Assembly: GCF_001424195.1 (NCBI RefSeq)
Contig: NZ_LMOO01000005.1
Coordinates: forward strand, 644 to 64,643
DNA length: 64,000 bases
Reading direction: 5' to 3'
Source of the DNA: Cellulomonas sp. Leaf334
GTDB taxonomy: Bacteria; Actinomycetota; Actinomycetes; Actinomycetales; Cellulomonadaceae
This document shows positions 16,606 through 24,511 of this stretch, in pieces. The translations under genes and the position numbers were made by a program. How positions within the stretch are numbered: the stretch's first letter is position 1; every line of letters begins with the position of its first letter. The notes under the pieces were generated by a model, which did not search any database, was not told the origin of the DNA, and saw only the letters and a program-made list of their open reading frames with translations.

Positions 16606-17379
16606 ATGGCGACCGCATCGATCACGGCCGGAGTGTTCTGCGACCCGGTCGCGGGTCAGGACTACGTGTACGTCGCCGAGCTTCCCGCCATCGCATCCGC
16701 GGACCCCGGCAGCATCCGCGACTCCCTGCGCAGGGCGGTGGCGGAGCACGGTCCCGGACAGCCGCTCCTCGTCCGCGCGGACGCGGGCACCACGCTCCCC
16801 GGGGCGTGGGAGCCGTTCATGACCTTCGTGCGGTTCCGTCGCCTGCCGGCCGACCAGGTCGGCCCCGCCGACGAGCCCCCACAGCCTGCGGTGACGATCG
16901 GCCCGGTGGATGTCCAGGCCGACATCGAGGCCCGCGACGCTGTTCTCGGCTGGCTCGAGCTCGCCCTCCGTCGCGGCTACGACGAGGAGGGGATCGCGGC
17001 AGACGTGGCACGACGATGGGCGCACGAGATCGCCGCCGACACGGACGCCGAGTCCATCGTGGCGCGGGTCGACGGTCGGCCCGTGGGCCACCTGACGTAC
17101 CGGACGGCCGAGGACGACGTGACCGGCGAGCGGTACATCGAGCTGGTGGACGTCCTGGTCGACGGGCCTGATCGGTCCTGGCGCACCTGGGTCGAGCGCG
17201 CACTCGTCCGGTCGGCCGACGCGACGGCCGGCGCGCTCGGCCGATCACTCGTCGGCAACGTGGTCCACGCGGCGGGAGACGAGGGCGCGGAGCGTGCGCG
17301 CACCGTGATCCGGGGCCTCACCGGCTCCGGCTGGGACGTCCTGTACACCGTCTGGCTCTCGCAGGAGGAGTGGGCATGA
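16606..17379 (+). CDS. GNAT-fold-like protein of the peptide module (257 aa)
   Basis: A GAAGGAGG ribosome site precedes the ATG, with a second ATG one codon upstream. The first 95 residues resemble nothing I can name. Residues 100-257 look like a GNAT acyltransferase: a strand-turn-strand SIVARVDGRPVGHLTYR, then ELVDVLVDG, an alpha-helical stretch, and a C-terminal GLTGSGWDVLYTVW that resembles the last GNAT strands. A clear acetyl-CoA pyrophosphate loop (Q/RxxGxG/A) is not obvious, so this could be a degenerate member. A lysine-rich peptide encoded just upstream would be a natural acyl acceptor. The pantaphos cluster also encodes a GNAT protein. The stop overlaps the next gene (ATGA). Confidence 0.5.
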   Translation: MATASITAGVFCDPVAGQDYVYVAELPAIASADPGSIRDSLRRAVAEHGPGQPLLVRADAGTTLPGAWEPFMTFVRFRRLPADQVGPADEPPQPAVTIGPVDVQADIEARDAVLGWLELALRRGYDEEGIAADVARRWAHEIAADTDAESIVARVDGRPVGHLTYRTAEDDVTGERYIELVDVLVDGPDRSWRTWVERALVRSADATAGALGRSLVGNVVHAAGDEGAERARTVIRGLTGSGWDVLYTVWLSQEEWA

Positions 17380-18443
17380 GGATCACCGCGGACCAGGTGG
17401 AGGCCGCCCTCGGGCTCGACCCCGAGGACGGGCCCTACCTGAACCTGCGCAAGGCCGACGCGGTACACCACAGCGTCGGCAACCTGATGCTCTCGCTGTG
17501 GGAGCAGGCCGGTGCACCGCTCAGCCCCGCCGCGACGGCGACCCTGGCACGGCAGCGGGCCCGCGTCGCCCGGTACGACGAGTGCGAGAGCCGCATCCGC
17601 GCGGCGGGGATCGACTTCCGGGTGGTCAAGGGCCGGACGATCGGTGACCTGTACCCCGCCGGCGTGCTGCGGGCGCAGACCGACCTCGATCTCGTGGTCG
17701 GCTCCGTGGACGACCTGTGGACCGCCGCGCTGCTGCTCGTCGACGACCTGGGCTTCGACTCGGTCGACCTCACGGTCGTCGAGGGAACGGAACGGGAGCT
17801 GTACGTCGCGCTGAGCGCCCCCGCCGAGGACGAGTACTACGACAAGCCGCTGTCGGTCGAGCTGTCGACCGTCCTGTACTACGGCGACTCCGACACCGTC
17901 CCGTTGCGTCGCGGCGTGCCCGCCGACCAGGTCGTCGCCAACGTCCTCGCGCTGTCCGAGGAACGGTTCCAGCGGCCGTTCCATGTCCGCGACGTGCTCG
18001 ACCTCGGCGTGCTCTGCGACCAGCTGACGCCCGAGCGTCGGGCGAGCCTGCTCGCCGCGGTCGAGTCGTACCGGCTCGCGCCCGAGCTGGTGGAGCTCGT
18101 CGAGCTCGCCCGGGCCCACGGGATCGCAGCAACGCTCGACGACGAGCTCGTGGACCTGCGGGACGCGGCCGAGCGGGAAGCCGCTCGGCGCCGGACCACG
18201 GCGGCTCGCGGCGACGAGGGGCTCGGGCTCAGCTTCGGCATCCTCGTCCCCGGATCCCGCCTACGGTCCGGGTGGTCGGTCGAGCGGAGCCAGATGGCAG
18301 GCACCGACGTCCTCGTCACACCACTCGGGACCTTCGTGCTCACCAGCAACGCCGTGCTGTCGCCCGAGACGTTCGACGCCGTTCAGGCCGCCGTCGCGCA
18401 GCTCGTCGCCGACGAGCTCGACGCAGGAGGGTCGGCGACGTGA
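17376..18443 (+). CDS. Nucleotidyltransferase family protein (NTP_transf_5-like, 355 aa)
   Basis: The central motif FRVVKGRTIGDLYP, with K85 and G86, is followed by LRAQTDLDLVV, whose D103-x-D105 pair matches the metal-binding acidic residues of the nucleotidyltransferase family PF14907. Such proteins recur in lasso-peptide and related ribosomal-peptide clusters beside HPr-kinase-like proteins, but their reaction is largely undefined. The C-terminal 100 residues (after a DERVDL-like charged helix) end in a strand-rich segment, GTDVLVTPLGTFVL. A GGAGG ribosome site and the ATGA overlap with the previous gene support the start. Transfer of NMP to the peptide or to the phosphonate is possible. 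No substrate can be read from the sequence. Confidence 0.7.
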   Translation: MRITADQVEAALGLDPEDGPYLNLRKADAVHHSVGNLMLSLWEQAGAPLSPAATATLARQRARVARYDECESRIRAAGIDFRVVKGRTIGDLYPAGVLRAQTDLDLVVGSVDDLWTAALLLVDDLGFDSVDLTVVEGTERELYVALSAPAEDEYYDKPLSVELSTVLYYGDSDTVPLRRGVPADQVVANVLALSEERFQRPFHVRDVLDLGVLCDQLTPERRASLLAAVESYRLAPELVELVELARAHGIAATLDDELVDLRDAAEREAARRRTTAARGDEGLGLSFGILVPGSRLRSGWSVERSQMAGTDVLVTPLGTFVLTSNAVLSPETFDAVQAAVAQLVADELDAGGSAT

Positions 18444-19414
18444 CGGACGCGCTCGCGATCGAGGCCACCGACCTGACCCGGACGTTCGTCACGGGCAAGG
18501 GCCGTGCCCGTCGCACGCGTACAGCACTGGACGCGGTCGGTCTCCGGGTCGAGCAGGGCTCTGTGCACGGCCTGCTCGGCCCGAACGGGGCAGGGAAGTC
18601 CACGTTCGCCAAGATCCTCACCACGATCCTGCTCCCGACGTCCGGGACGGCCACCGTTCTCGGGCACGACGTCGTCCGGGAAGCCGCGCAGGTGCGCCGC
18701 TGCGTCGCGCTCGTGCTCGGCGGCGACCGGGGCCTCTACCCGCGGCTCAGCCCCGCGCAGAACCTGGAGTTCTGGGCGGCGGCCTACGGCATGGGCAGGA
18801 CCAGGCCCACCCGCGACGCCGTCGGGGCCGTGCTGGGTCAGGTCGGGCTCGGTGACGTCGACTACGCCGTCGAACGGTTCAGCAGGGGCATGAAGCAGCG
18901 TCTGCACCTGGCCCGGGCGCTCCTGGTGAACCCTCGCATCCTCGTGCTCGACGAACCGACGATGGGCATGGACCCCGCCGCGGCCCACGCCTTCCGTGCG
19001 CTCGTGCAGGACGTGAACCGGCGGGGTGTCACCGTGCTGATGACGACCCACGACATGCGCGAGGCCGAAGCTGTGTGTGACCGGGTCACGCTGATCGACG
19101 GGGGCCACATCCGGTTCAGCGACACCCCGGCCGAGCTCCGGTCGCGGGCGCGCGGGGAAGCGCGCGTCGAGGTCTACGACTTCGCCGGCAGGGCGCCGGA
19201 GGACGTCGCGGCAGAGGTCGCACGGCGTCCGTCGGTCGACGCGGAGCTCCGCACCGACGGTGTCCTGTCGGTCGCGGTCCGCGACGGCGGGTCGATCGGT
19301 GACCTGCTCCAGTACCTCGTCGCCGCCGGGCTCCACGACTTCGCGGTGATGCGTCCGACCCTCGAGGACGTCTACCTCCAAGCGGTCGGGGATCGAGGCA
19401 TGCATGTCGGCTAG
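18440..19414 (+). CDS. ABC transporter ATP-binding protein (324 aa)
   Basis: It has Walker A GPNGAGKST near residue 48, an ABC signature at SRGMKQRLHLARALL, Walker B ILVLDEPTMGMDP, and the switch histidine in MTTHDMREAE. The C-terminal 90 residues resemble the accessory domain of DrrA/NatA-type exporters. It overlaps the preceding nucleotidyltransferase gene (GTGA) and the following permease gene by eleven bases. With the two ABC-2 membrane proteins it forms an exporter, most simply for the product of this operon, and would also give self-protection. Confidence 0.9.
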   Translation: MTDALAIEATDLTRTFVTGKGRARRTRTALDAVGLRVEQGSVHGLLGPNGAGKSTFAKILTTILLPTSGTATVLGHDVVREAAQVRRCVALVLGGDRGLYPRLSPAQNLEFWAAAYGMGRTRPTRDAVGAVLGQVGLGDVDYAVERFSRGMKQRLHLARALLVNPRILVLDEPTMGMDPAAAHAFRALVQDVNRRGVTVLMTTHDMREAEAVCDRVTLIDGGHIRFSDTPAELRSRARGEARVEVYDFAGRAPEDVAAEVARRPSVDAELRTDGVLSVAVRDGGSIGDLLQYLVAAGLHDFAVMRPTLEDVYLQAVGDRGMHVG

Positions 19415-20189
19415 AGGTGCCTTGGCGGGCCTGATCGGCAGCGCGCGGCTCGAGGCGGTGATCCTCCGGCGCTCCCCGGTCGACGTCCTGTTCCTGATCA
19501 CCGTCCCGCTGCAGACGATGGGCGTGATCGCGGTGCTCCGGTACGCCGGGCGACCGGACCTGGAGTTCACGGCGGTCCTCGCGCCGGCACTCATGGCCCT
19601 GTGGCAGAACGCGCTGTTCGTCTGCGGCGAGCTCGTCACCAAGGACCGCGACAACCAGCGGCTGGAGCTGCTCGTGTCGTCGCCGATGTCCTTCTACGGC
19701 TACCTGTGCGGTCGCGTCGGCGCGGTGACCGCCTTCTCGCTCGTGGTGTTCGCCGAGGCGATCGCGTTCGGCTGGCTCGCCTTCGGCGTCGCACCGTCCT
19801 TCTCCCAGCTCGGCCCGGCGGCGGTGACCCTCGTCGTGACCGCCCTGGCGACCGTCGCGACGTCGATCCTGCTGTCGATCGTCTTCGTGAACACCAGAAA
19901 CCCGCACACGTACCAGAACGCCCTCGGCTACCCGATGTTCATCCTCGGCGGTGTCCTGGTCCCCGTCTCGATCTACCCGGAGTGGCTCGAGATCGCCTCG
20001 CGGTTCGTCTACCTCTCGTGGGCGTCCGACCTGTTCCGCGACACGCTCGGTGCCGGAACGGCGGAGGACTGGGCCCCACGCTGCGCCGTGATCCTCGGGC
20101 TCGGTCTGGTCACCGCGCTGCTCGGCGGCGTCCTCGTGCGACGCACCCTGCGGCATGCCCGACAGGAGGGTCGCCTTGCGCTCACCTGA
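19404..20189 (+). CDS. ABC-2 type permease, first subunit (261 aa)
   Basis: Six hydrophobic segments are visible, with the ABC-2 features LFVCGELVTKDRDNQRLELL, a cytoplasmic loop after the second helix, and YPMFILGGVLVPVSIYPEWL between helices five and six. The ATG lies inside the end of the ATP-binding gene, so translation is coupled. Together with the next protein it forms a heterodimeric membrane channel. Confidence 0.85.
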   Translation: MSARGALAGLIGSARLEAVILRRSPVDVLFLITVPLQTMGVIAVLRYAGRPDLEFTAVLAPALMALWQNALFVCGELVTKDRDNQRLELLVSSPMSFYGYLCGRVGAVTAFSLVVFAEAIAFGWLAFGVAPSFSQLGPAAVTLVVTALATVATSILLSIVFVNTRNPHTYQNALGYPMFILGGVLVPVSIYPEWLEIASRFVYLSWASDLFRDTLGAGTAEDWAPRCAVILGLGLVTALLGGVLVRRTLRHARQEGRLALT

Positions 20190-21015
20190 CACGATCGAGC
20201 GCGCGGTCGTCCGGCCCCTGCCGGTGCTCCGCGCCGCGATGGGCACCGGACGCGCGGACCTCGCAGCGCGGTACACGTGGTGGACCTGGGGCCTCGGCTG
20301 GGTGCTGAGGGGTGCGTTGGAGGTCAGCTTCTTCGCGTTCCTCGGCATCCTGCTCGAACGGCCGGACATCACCCGTGATCTGCTGATCGGTCGAGGGATC
20401 TTCCTGGGCGCCCTCGAGATGATGCTCGTCGTCCAGACGGTCGGCTGGGAGCGGCAGGGCGGCACGCTCCCCCTGCTGATGATGGCGCCGACGCGGGTCT
20501 GGCCGGCGTTCGTCGGCCGGGCGTGCCAGTGGGTCCCGAGCGCCATCATCACGCCGCTCGTGGTCCTCCTGGTGGTCGGTCCCGTGTTCGGGCTGTCGTT
20601 CACCGGCCCGCAGGTGGCCGGCCTCGCCGGTGCGGTCGTCGTGACCAGCCTGGCGTCCCTGGGCTTCTCCCTCGTCGTCGCGGCGGTCGTGCTGCGGGCG
20701 CCCGACACGCGCAATCTCGTCTCCAGCGTGGTCCAGGTCGCCGTCGCGCTGCTCTGCGGGGTGTTCGTCCCCATCAGCTACTGGCCCGCAGCGGTCCAGG
20801 CCGTCGCCCAGGTGGTCCCGCTGACGCACACGATCGAGGCGGTCCGCAGATCCATGGTCGGCGAGGGCACCTGGGCGGAGGTCGTCGCGGCGTCGTCGGG
20901 ACCCCTGCTCGTCGCCGCCGGACTGGGCGCCGTGTGGCTCGTCCTCGGCTGTCTCCTCATCGAGCGGTACGCGCACGCCGGGCGCGACGACGGCCGGATC
21001 GACCTCGACGAATGA
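20176..21015 (+). CDS. ABC-2 type permease, second subunit (279 aa)
   Basis: A TTG start at 20176 is preferred because a perfect AGGAGG lies seven bases upstream; an in-frame ATG at 20155 has no ribosome site. About six membrane segments are present, with GWERQGGTLPLLMMAPTR in the first cytoplasmic loop and LCGVFVPISYWPAAVQAVAQ near the C-terminal half, as in NodJ/DrrB-like permeases. It overlaps the first permease gene by 14 bases. The next gene, for PEP mutase, starts 43 bases downstream, still compatible with one transcript. Confidence 0.85.
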   Translation: MRSPDTIERAVVRPLPVLRAAMGTGRADLAARYTWWTWGLGWVLRGALEVSFFAFLGILLERPDITRDLLIGRGIFLGALEMMLVVQTVGWERQGGTLPLLMMAPTRVWPAFVGRACQWVPSAIITPLVVLLVVGPVFGLSFTGPQVAGLAGAVVVTSLASLGFSLVVAAVVLRAPDTRNLVSSVVQVAVALLCGVFVPISYWPAAVQAVAQVVPLTHTIEAVRRSMVGEGTWAEVVAASSGPLLVAAGLGAVWLVLGCLLIERYAHAGRDDGRIDLDE

Positions 21016-21058
21016 CCTGCGACCACCACCCATGTCCCCGACCCCGAAGGAGGCTTCC

Positions 21059-21976
21059 ATGATCGTCCGGAGCGTGTCCCACGACGTCAGACGAGCGAGT
21101 CTGCGTGAACGCCTCGAGCTCGAGGGTTTCGTCCGGCTCCTCGAGGCTCACGACCCGCTCTCGGCGATGGTCGGGGAGAACGCGACGGCGGTCCTGCCCG
21201 AGGTCGGGCACGTCGAGTTCGACGGCTTCTGGTCGAGCTCGCTGACGGACTCGGCGCGGCGCGGGCTCCCGGACATCGAGCTGGTCGGCATGCGGAGCCG
21301 GCTCCAGGGCATCGCGGAGATGTTCGCTGTCACGTCGAAGCCGCTGCTGATGGACGGTGACACCGGTGGTCGCGTCGAGCACTTCGAGTACACCGTGCGC
21401 GACCTGGAACGCGCCGGGGTGTCGGGTGTCGTCATCGAGGACAAGACGGGGCTGAAGCAGAACTCGCTGCTCGGCACCAGCGTGCCGCAGCTCCTGGAGA
21501 CGGTCGAGGCCTTCTCGGAGAAGATCGCGCGGGGGAAGGCGGCCCAGTCCCGGCCGGAGTTCATGATCGTGGCACGCATCGAGAGCCTCATCCTCGGCAT
21601 GCCCATGGACGACGCCCTGCACCGGGCGAGCGCGTACGTCAGCGCCGGGGCCGACGCGGTCATGATCCACAGCCGGCAGAGCTCGCCCCGCGAGGTCCTC
21701 GCGTTCGCCGCACTCTTCCGTGCGGCGCACCCGACGGTGCCGCTGGTCGCGGTCCCGACCACGTACAACACGATCCGCGCCGAGGACCTGCGTGCCGCCG
21801 GGTTCAACGTCGTCATCTATGCCAACCACATGCTGAGGGCGTCGTTGCGCGCGATGGACGCCGTCGCCCGCAAGATCCTGAACCACGACAGGACCCTCGA
21901 GGTCGAGCCAGCGTGCGCGGACCTGAAGGACCTCCTGACGGTCGAGGTCGAGTCCGGCAGGGCCGTCGGGGCATGA
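21059..21976 (+). CDS. Phosphoenolpyruvate phosphomutase (305 aa)
   Basis: The signature EDKxxxxxNS of PEP mutases is present as E127-D-K-T-G-L-K-Q-N135-S136. It separates the family from isocitrate lyase and methylisocitrate lyase relatives. Upstream are GFWSSSLTDSARRGLPD and KPLLMDGDTGG, the substrate- and Mg-binding loops. The enzyme rearranges PEP into phosphonopyruvate, the committed step of nearly all C-P bond natural products. No phosphonopyruvate decarboxylase is encoded here. Instead the next gene carries a homocitrate-synthase-like domain that can pull the unfavourable equilibrium by condensation with acetyl-CoA. An AAGGAGG ribosome site precedes the ATG, and the stop overlaps the next start (ATGA). 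Confidence 0.93.
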   Translation: MIVRSVSHDVRRASLRERLELEGFVRLLEAHDPLSAMVGENATAVLPEVGHVEFDGFWSSSLTDSARRGLPDIELVGMRSRLQGIAEMFAVTSKPLLMDGDTGGRVEHFEYTVRDLERAGVSGVVIEDKTGLKQNSLLGTSVPQLLETVEAFSEKIARGKAAQSRPEFMIVARIESLILGMPMDDALHRASAYVSAGADAVMIHSRQSSPREVLAFAALFRAAHPTVPLVAVPTTYNTIRAEDLRAAGFNVVIYANHMLRASLRAMDAVARKILNHDRTLEVEPACADLKDLLTVEVESGRAVGA

Positions 21977-24510
21977 CGGACCGTCGTCGCGAGCTCGTGC
22001 TCGGCGCGTACCTCTCGTACGCGGCGGGCCACCACGCGGCAGCGTGGCGTCACCCGAACGCCGTGCCGGAGGGTGCGTCGCAGCTGGCGCACTTCGCGCG
22101 CCTCGCGAGCACCGCGGAGCGGGGGCTGTTCGACTTCCTGTTCCTGGCGGACACCCCGTCCGTCTTCAACGACGACCGGGCCGGTTACGGCGGGCGGGTC
22201 GTGGGGCTCGAGCCGCTGACCCTGCTCGCCGCGCTCGCGGCGACGACGACCGACCTCGGCCTCGTCGCCACCGCCTCGACGAGCTACACGGAGCCCTACA
22301 ACCTCGCCCGGCAGATGGCGACGCTCGACCACCTCAGCAGCGGACGGGCGGGGTGGAACCTGGTCACCTCCTCGAAGGGTGCGGCGGCCTTGAACTTCGG
22401 GCTCGAGTCGCAGGCTGACCACGGTCTGCGGTACGAGCGGGCCGCCGAGTACCTGGACGTCGTGACCCGGCTGTGGGACAGCTGGGAGGACGACGCGATC
22501 GTCCGCGACAAGGCGGCCGGGATGTACTACCGGCCCGACAGGCGACACCCGGCGGCGTTCCGCGGGACGCACGTGAGCGTGGCCGGCGAGCTCAACGTCG
22601 CCCGGCCGCCGCAGGGCCATCCGGTCGTCGTCCAGTCCGGGTCGTCCGAGGCCGGGCTCCGGCTGGCGGCGAGCGGGGCCGACCTCGTGTTCACGGCTCA
22701 GGGGTCGCTGGCCGACGCGACGGCCTTCGCCGACGGGCTGCGGGCCCGTACCGCACGACTGCGCCCCGGCGCCCGGCCCCCGCTCGTCCTGCCGGGGATC
22801 TCCCCCTATGCGGCGGCGACCCGGGCGAAGGCCTCCGCCCGGCTCGCCGAGCTCGAGGCGCTCATCCACCCGGAGCTCGGGGTCAGCATGCTCGGCGACC
22901 TGCTCGGGGGGATGGACCTGCGGGGCTACGACGTCGACGGTCCGCTCCCGGACCTCCCGCCGTCCAACGGCAACCAGAGCAGGCGCAGGCTGATAGAGCG
23001 CATGGCGCACGACGAGGGCCTGACGATCCGCCAGCTGTACTTGCGGCTGACCGTCTCCCGTGGCCACCTGACCGTCGTCGGAACCTACGACGAGGTGGCC
23101 GACACGATGGCCGAGTGGTTCGACGCGGGAGCGGCCGACGGCTTCAACGTCATGCCACCGCTGCTCCCGGACTGCCTCGACGACTTCGTGGAGCACGTCG
23201 TACCCCGGCTCCAGGACAGGGGCCTGACGAAGCGTGCCTACCGCCCGGGGACGCTGCGGCAGAAGCTCGGCCTCCTCCGTCCCACCAATCGCCACACGAG
23301 CGCGAGGGCGCTCGTGGGACCACCGACCGACCGATCGCCCGGACCGGTCACGACCACGTCAGGAGACGACATGCGCAACGACCTCATCCTCGAGGACACG
23401 ACCCTGCGGGACGGCGAGCAGGCGCCCGGCGTCGCCTTCTCGGCCGACACCAAGGTCGCGATCTTCGATGCCCTCGTGGACGCGGGGGTCCGCTGGATCG
23501 AGGCGGGCATCCCGGCCATGGGCGGCCAGGACGTCGCCGCGATGAAGCGCATGCTCGAGCGGCGCGACGAGGTGAACCTGGTCGGGTGGAATCGGGGTGT
23601 GCTCGACGACCTGAGGTACACGATGTCGCTCGGGTTCCGGGTGGTGCACCTGGGCCTGCCGACGTCCTCGCTGCACCTGCAGCACAGTGTCAAGAAGGAC
23701 CGCGCGTGGCTGCTGTCGACGGCGCAGGACATGGTCAAGTTCGCGAAGGACCAGGGATGTTTCGTGTCCATCAGCGCGGAGGACATGGGGCGCACGGAGA
23801 TCGGGTTCCTGCAGGAGTACGCAGTCGCCGTGCGCGATGCCGGCGCCGACCGGCTGCGACTCTCGGACACGGTGGGGATCCTCGACCCCGAGGGCTATGC
23901 GGCCCGCGTCCGCGCGGTGGTCGAGGCGTCGGACATCGATCTGCAGACCCACTGCCACAACGACTTCGGTCTCGCTGTGGCGAACACCCTCGCAGGGCTC
24001 CGGGCGGGTGCGCGCTACTTCCACGTGACGGTCAACGCCGTCGGCGAGCGGGCTGGGATGCCGGACCTCGCCCAGACGGTCCTCGCGCTGCGGCAGTTCC
24101 ACGACGTGGACCTCGGCATCGACCTGACGGCGCTCGGTGCGGTCTCCCGGCTCGTCGCGGATGCCAGCGGCCACCAGATCGCACCCTGGCAGCCGATCGT
24201 CGGGTCGAACGTGTTCGCCCACGAGTCGGGAATCCACACCAACGGGATGCTGAGCGAGTCGAGCACCTTCGAGCCGTTCCCGCCGGAGCTCGTGGGCGGC
24301 GAGCGTCTTCTCCTGATCGGCAAGCACTCGGGACGCGCCATGATCAGGCACACGCTGGACGAGGTCGGGGTCGACGTCGACCCGTCGGTGATGGACGAGC
24401 TTCTCGTCGAGGTTCGTGAGCTGGCGATCCGGAACCGGAGCACAGTGAGCACGCCCGAGCTGGTCGACCTCTACGAGTCGGTCTGCGCGCGCGTGCGGGT
24501 CGCGGTCTGA
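21973..24510 (+). CDS. Flavin-dependent monooxygenase read in frame with a 2-phosphonomethylmalate-synthase-like enzyme (845 aa)
   Basis: Residues 1 to about 436 are a luciferase-like FMNH2-dependent monooxygenase of the NtaA/DszA group (LVLGAYLSYAAGHHAAAW, TSYTEPYNLARQMATLDHLS, GRAGWNLVTS). From Met467 on the chain is a DRE-TIM acyl-CoA condensing enzyme like homocitrate synthase and FrbC: TTLRDGEQAPGVAFS, THCHNDFGLAVANT and NAVGERAGMPDLAQT are its metal- and substrate-site motifs. No stop codon separates them. The 30-residue linker is rich in Pro, Thr, Arg and Ser. An AGGAG site lies five bases before the Met467 codon, so the second enzyme may also be made separately. In the pantaphos pathway the two functions are separate proteins (HvrB, HvrC): condensation of phosphonopyruvate with acetyl-CoA, and a late hydroxylation. 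A flavin reductase partner is not in this window. Confidence 0.85.
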   Translation: MTDRRRELVLGAYLSYAAGHHAAAWRHPNAVPEGASQLAHFARLASTAERGLFDFLFLADTPSVFNDDRAGYGGRVVGLEPLTLLAALAATTTDLGLVATASTSYTEPYNLARQMATLDHLSSGRAGWNLVTSSKGAAALNFGLESQADHGLRYERAAEYLDVVTRLWDSWEDDAIVRDKAAGMYYRPDRRHPAAFRGTHVSVAGELNVARPPQGHPVVVQSGSSEAGLRLAASGADLVFTAQGSLADATAFADGLRARTARLRPGARPPLVLPGISPYAAATRAKASARLAELEALIHPELGVSMLGDLLGGMDLRGYDVDGPLPDLPPSNGNQSRRRLIERMAHDEGLTIRQLYLRLTVSRGHLTVVGTYDEVADTMAEWFDAGAADGFNVMPPLLPDCLDDFVEHVVPRLQDRGLTKRAYRPGTLRQKLGLLRPTNRHTSARALVGPPTDRSPGPVTTTSGDDMRNDLILEDTTLRDGEQAPGVAFSADTKVAIFDALVDAGVRWIEAGIPAMGGQDVAAMKRMLERRDEVNLVGWNRGVLDDLRYTMSLGFRVVHLGLPTSSLHLQHSVKKDRAWLLSTAQDMVKFAKDQGCFVSISAEDMGRTEIGFLQEYAVAVRDAGADRLRLSDTVGILDPEGYAARVRAVVEASDIDLQTHCHNDFGLAVANTLAGLRAGARYFHVTVNAVGERAGMPDLAQTVLALRQFHDVDLGIDLTALGAVSRLVADASGHQIAPWQPIVGSNVFAHESGIHTNGMLSESSTFEPFPPELVGGERLLLIGKHSGRAMIRHTLDEVGVDVDPSVMDELLVEVRELAIRNRSTVSTPELVDLYESVCARVRVAV
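23295..23365 (+). other. Hairpin and internal ribosome site inside the fusion linker
   Basis: In the stretch coding for the interdomain linker, CACGAGCGC (23295-23303) and GCGCTCGTG (23308-23316) form a perfect nine-pair stem on a four-base loop. It is followed by AGGAG at 23361-23365, five bases before ATG 23371. Both look like former intergenic signals, as if two genes once had a stop here, or as if the second domain is still started independently. Confidence 0.55.
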
Positions 24511-24511
24511 G

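Noticed and set aside
13756..21015. Lasso peptide or lanthipeptide cluster
   Set aside because: No asparagine-synthetase-like cyclase, B1/B2 leader peptidase, LanB/LanC/LanM or YcaO gene is present, and the 21-residue peptide has no Cys; only the accessory kinase and nucleotidyltransferase types are shared.
21059..21976. Methylisocitrate lyase or carboxyphosphonoenolpyruvate mutase
   Set aside because: The EDKxxxxxNS signature is that of PEP mutase; the lyases carry KKCG-type catalytic cysteine motifs, seen instead in aceA at 28644.
23371..24510. Homocitrate synthase or 2-isopropylmalate synthase of primary metabolism
   Set aside because: The domain is fused to a monooxygenase and follows PEP mutase directly; actinobacterial leuA is a longer protein with a C-terminal regulatory domain that is absent here.
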